Of a stretch of DNA of 64,000 nt, positions 63,057 to 64,000 are shown in pieces. Made by a program: the position numbers and the translations under genes. Position 1 is the first letter of the stretch; every line of letters starts with the position of its first letter. Source of the stretch: Streptomyces sp. SAI-135 (lineage in GTDB: Bacteria > Actinomycetota > Actinomycetes > Streptomycetales > Streptomycetaceae); assembly GCF_029893805.1 (NCBI RefSeq), contig NZ_JARXYP010000001.1:558001-622000 (forward strand), given 5' to 3'. The notes under the pieces are model-generated. The model had not been told where the DNA came from. It did no database searches and saw only the letters and a program-made list of their open reading frames with translations.

Positions 63057-64000
63057 TCAGACGAGCCCCAGGAGCCGGGAGACCTTGATGCCCAGGTGGA
63101 GGAGGAGGCGGTGCTGCCCGTCTGAGAGGTCGAGGCCGGTGACGTCCTCGATGCGGCGGACGCGGTGGTACACGCTCGCGCGGTGCAGTCCGAGCTCGGC
63201 GGCGGTCGACCGGGCATCACCCGCTCTGTCCAGATACACCTCGGCCGTGGTGAAGAGATCACGGTCCGCCTCGAGCAGTTGCCGCGCCGAAGGGTGCACT
63301 CCATAGGTGCCGAGCTGGTCGAAGGGCTGGGCGGCGAGCAACGCATAGATGCCCAACGCCTCGTGTGCGACCAGCGGGGCGAACGAGGGAACGACCTCCG
63401 CCACACGCAAAGCGTCGAGCGCCTGAGTGTAGGAAGTCACAGCATCTTCGAGCCGACGGGCTGGGCTGCCCGTGGCGACGTGGACATCACGCCATTTCGC
63501 ACTCCGACCACCCAGCCGGTCCAGGGAGGTCGTCCGCAGGGCGTCCGGCATCTCCGGCGAGCGTCGCAAGGTCGCGCTCGCAATGACCAGTACGGCGTGA
63601 TCCGGCCTGACCAGGCGCAGGCTGCCTCGGTCGCCGAGTCGGGTGGAGACCGTGTCCAGGGCAGTTTGGAGAGCTATCCGGTCGTCCTCGTCGACACCGT
63701 CGGCGCCGCCGGCGATCGGACGCGCCACAACGACGGTGACATCGCCCCTCGGCGCGAACAAACCGCTCTCCACCAGCCTCGCCGAGGCCATGCCCCTCGC
63801 CTGTTCGTCGTCCGAGAAGAGGTCGCGCACCAGCTCGCCCTCCTGAGCGGTACGCAGTTGCGAGACGACGCGCTCACGAAAGCAAATGGCGCCCGCGTCA
63901 ACAGCCGCAGCGGACGCCAGCCCGAGCTGCTCGTCGGACAGGGACCCTTCTGCGTCGATCAGCCACAGGTAGCCGAAGCGCATGTTCTGGTACACGACGG
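63057..64000 (-). CDS. PucR-type transcriptional regulator (5' end outside window)
   Basis: At least 314 residues; the frame is open to the right edge and PucR proteins are usually longer, so the start lies outside. The C-terminal helix-turn-helix is clear: GDARSTAAELGLHRASVYHR then VRRIEDVTGLDLSDGQHRLL, the PucR/CdaR HTH_30 type. The middle part resembles a GGDEF-like degenerate domain of these regulators. It is convergent with the serine hydrolase gene (213 bp apart) and may control the hydrolase cluster. Confidence 0.85.
   Translation of the reverse strand, partial: VVYQNMRFGYLWLIDAEGSLSDEQLGLASAAAVDAGAICFRERVVSQLRTAQEGELVRDLFSDDEQARGMASARLVESGLFAPRGDVTVVVARPIAGGADGVDEDDRIALQTALDTVSTRLGDRGSLRLVRPDHAVLVIASATLRRSPEMPDALRTTSLDRLGGRSAKWRDVHVATGSPARRLEDAVTSYTQALDALRVAEVVPSFAPLVAHEALGIYALLAAQPFDQLGTYGVHPSARQLLEADRDLFTTAEVYLDRAGDARSTAAELGLHRASVYHRVRRIEDVTGLDLSDGQHRLLLHLGIKVSRLLGLV

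Overview
The window is GC-rich actinobacterial DNA, most likely Streptomyces. Codon third positions are strongly G/C, GTG starts are common, and the gene families present (S8 secreted protease, ECF sigma factor with a SnoaL-like tail, PucR, DAACS carrier, P450) fit that genus. The left 37.5 kb is one uninterrupted minus-strand reading frame. It starts near 37520 and runs off the left edge without a stop: at least 12,506 codons, more than 1.3 MDa. Directly upstream, with a 2-nt gap between them, are a YbaB/EbfC-like gene and a WXG100-like gene. This makes a three-gene unit: small coiled-coil protein, WXG protein, giant modular effector.

The giant protein reads, from N to C terminus, as follows: WXG100/CpnT-like head; Pro/Gly/Ala/Ser-rich linker; caspase-like His/Cys domain; Cys-less OTU-like domain; about 1,680 residues of beta-rich sequence; two more Cys-less OTU-like domains; a Cys-less relative of the lonely-Cys module; an OmpA-like fold; a domain with an HHTFHE motif; an anthrax-lethal-factor-like HEIAH metalloprotease; a Fic-like domain; a coiled coil; an amidoligase; three tandem OmpA-like plus lonely-Cys modules with a period of about 1,130 residues; an orphan OmpA-like domain; an OTU domain with Cys and His intact; a glycosyltransferase-like domain; a second HHTFHE domain; and the beginning of a further lonely-Cys module cut by the window edge. 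I saw only five cysteines in the translation, all at catalytic-looking positions. I interpret it as a secreted or delivered polymorphic-toxin-type effector. Its C terminus and any immunity gene lie outside the window.

From 38.7 to 47.7 kb lies a mixed region: a secreted subtilisin-like protease, an ECF sigma factor with a SnoaL-like tail, an acyl-CoA-dehydrogenase-fold flavoprotein behind a strikingly structured leader, an isochorismatase-type hydrolase facing a decayed TetR gene, and a transposase remnant.

From 47.8 to 53.5 kb is a coherent aspartate/C4-dicarboxylate utilisation locus: a LysR regulator divergent from aspartate ammonia-lyase, malic enzyme with an ACT domain, and a DAACS transporter, ending in a strong terminator. 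The divergent promoter carries a perfect 11-bp inverted repeat.

From 53.5 to 56.2 kb is a graveyard of insertion-sequence fragments surrounding a DnaB-like protein with no Walker A motif. From 56.4 kb to the right edge are a P450 with an Asp in place of the ExxR Glu, an M19 dipeptidase-like protein, an amidohydrolase, a class-C beta-lactamase-like serine hydrolase, and a PucR-type regulator cut by the right edge. Two of these hydrolases have a substituted metal ligand. Together they look like a small catabolic cluster of unknown substrate.
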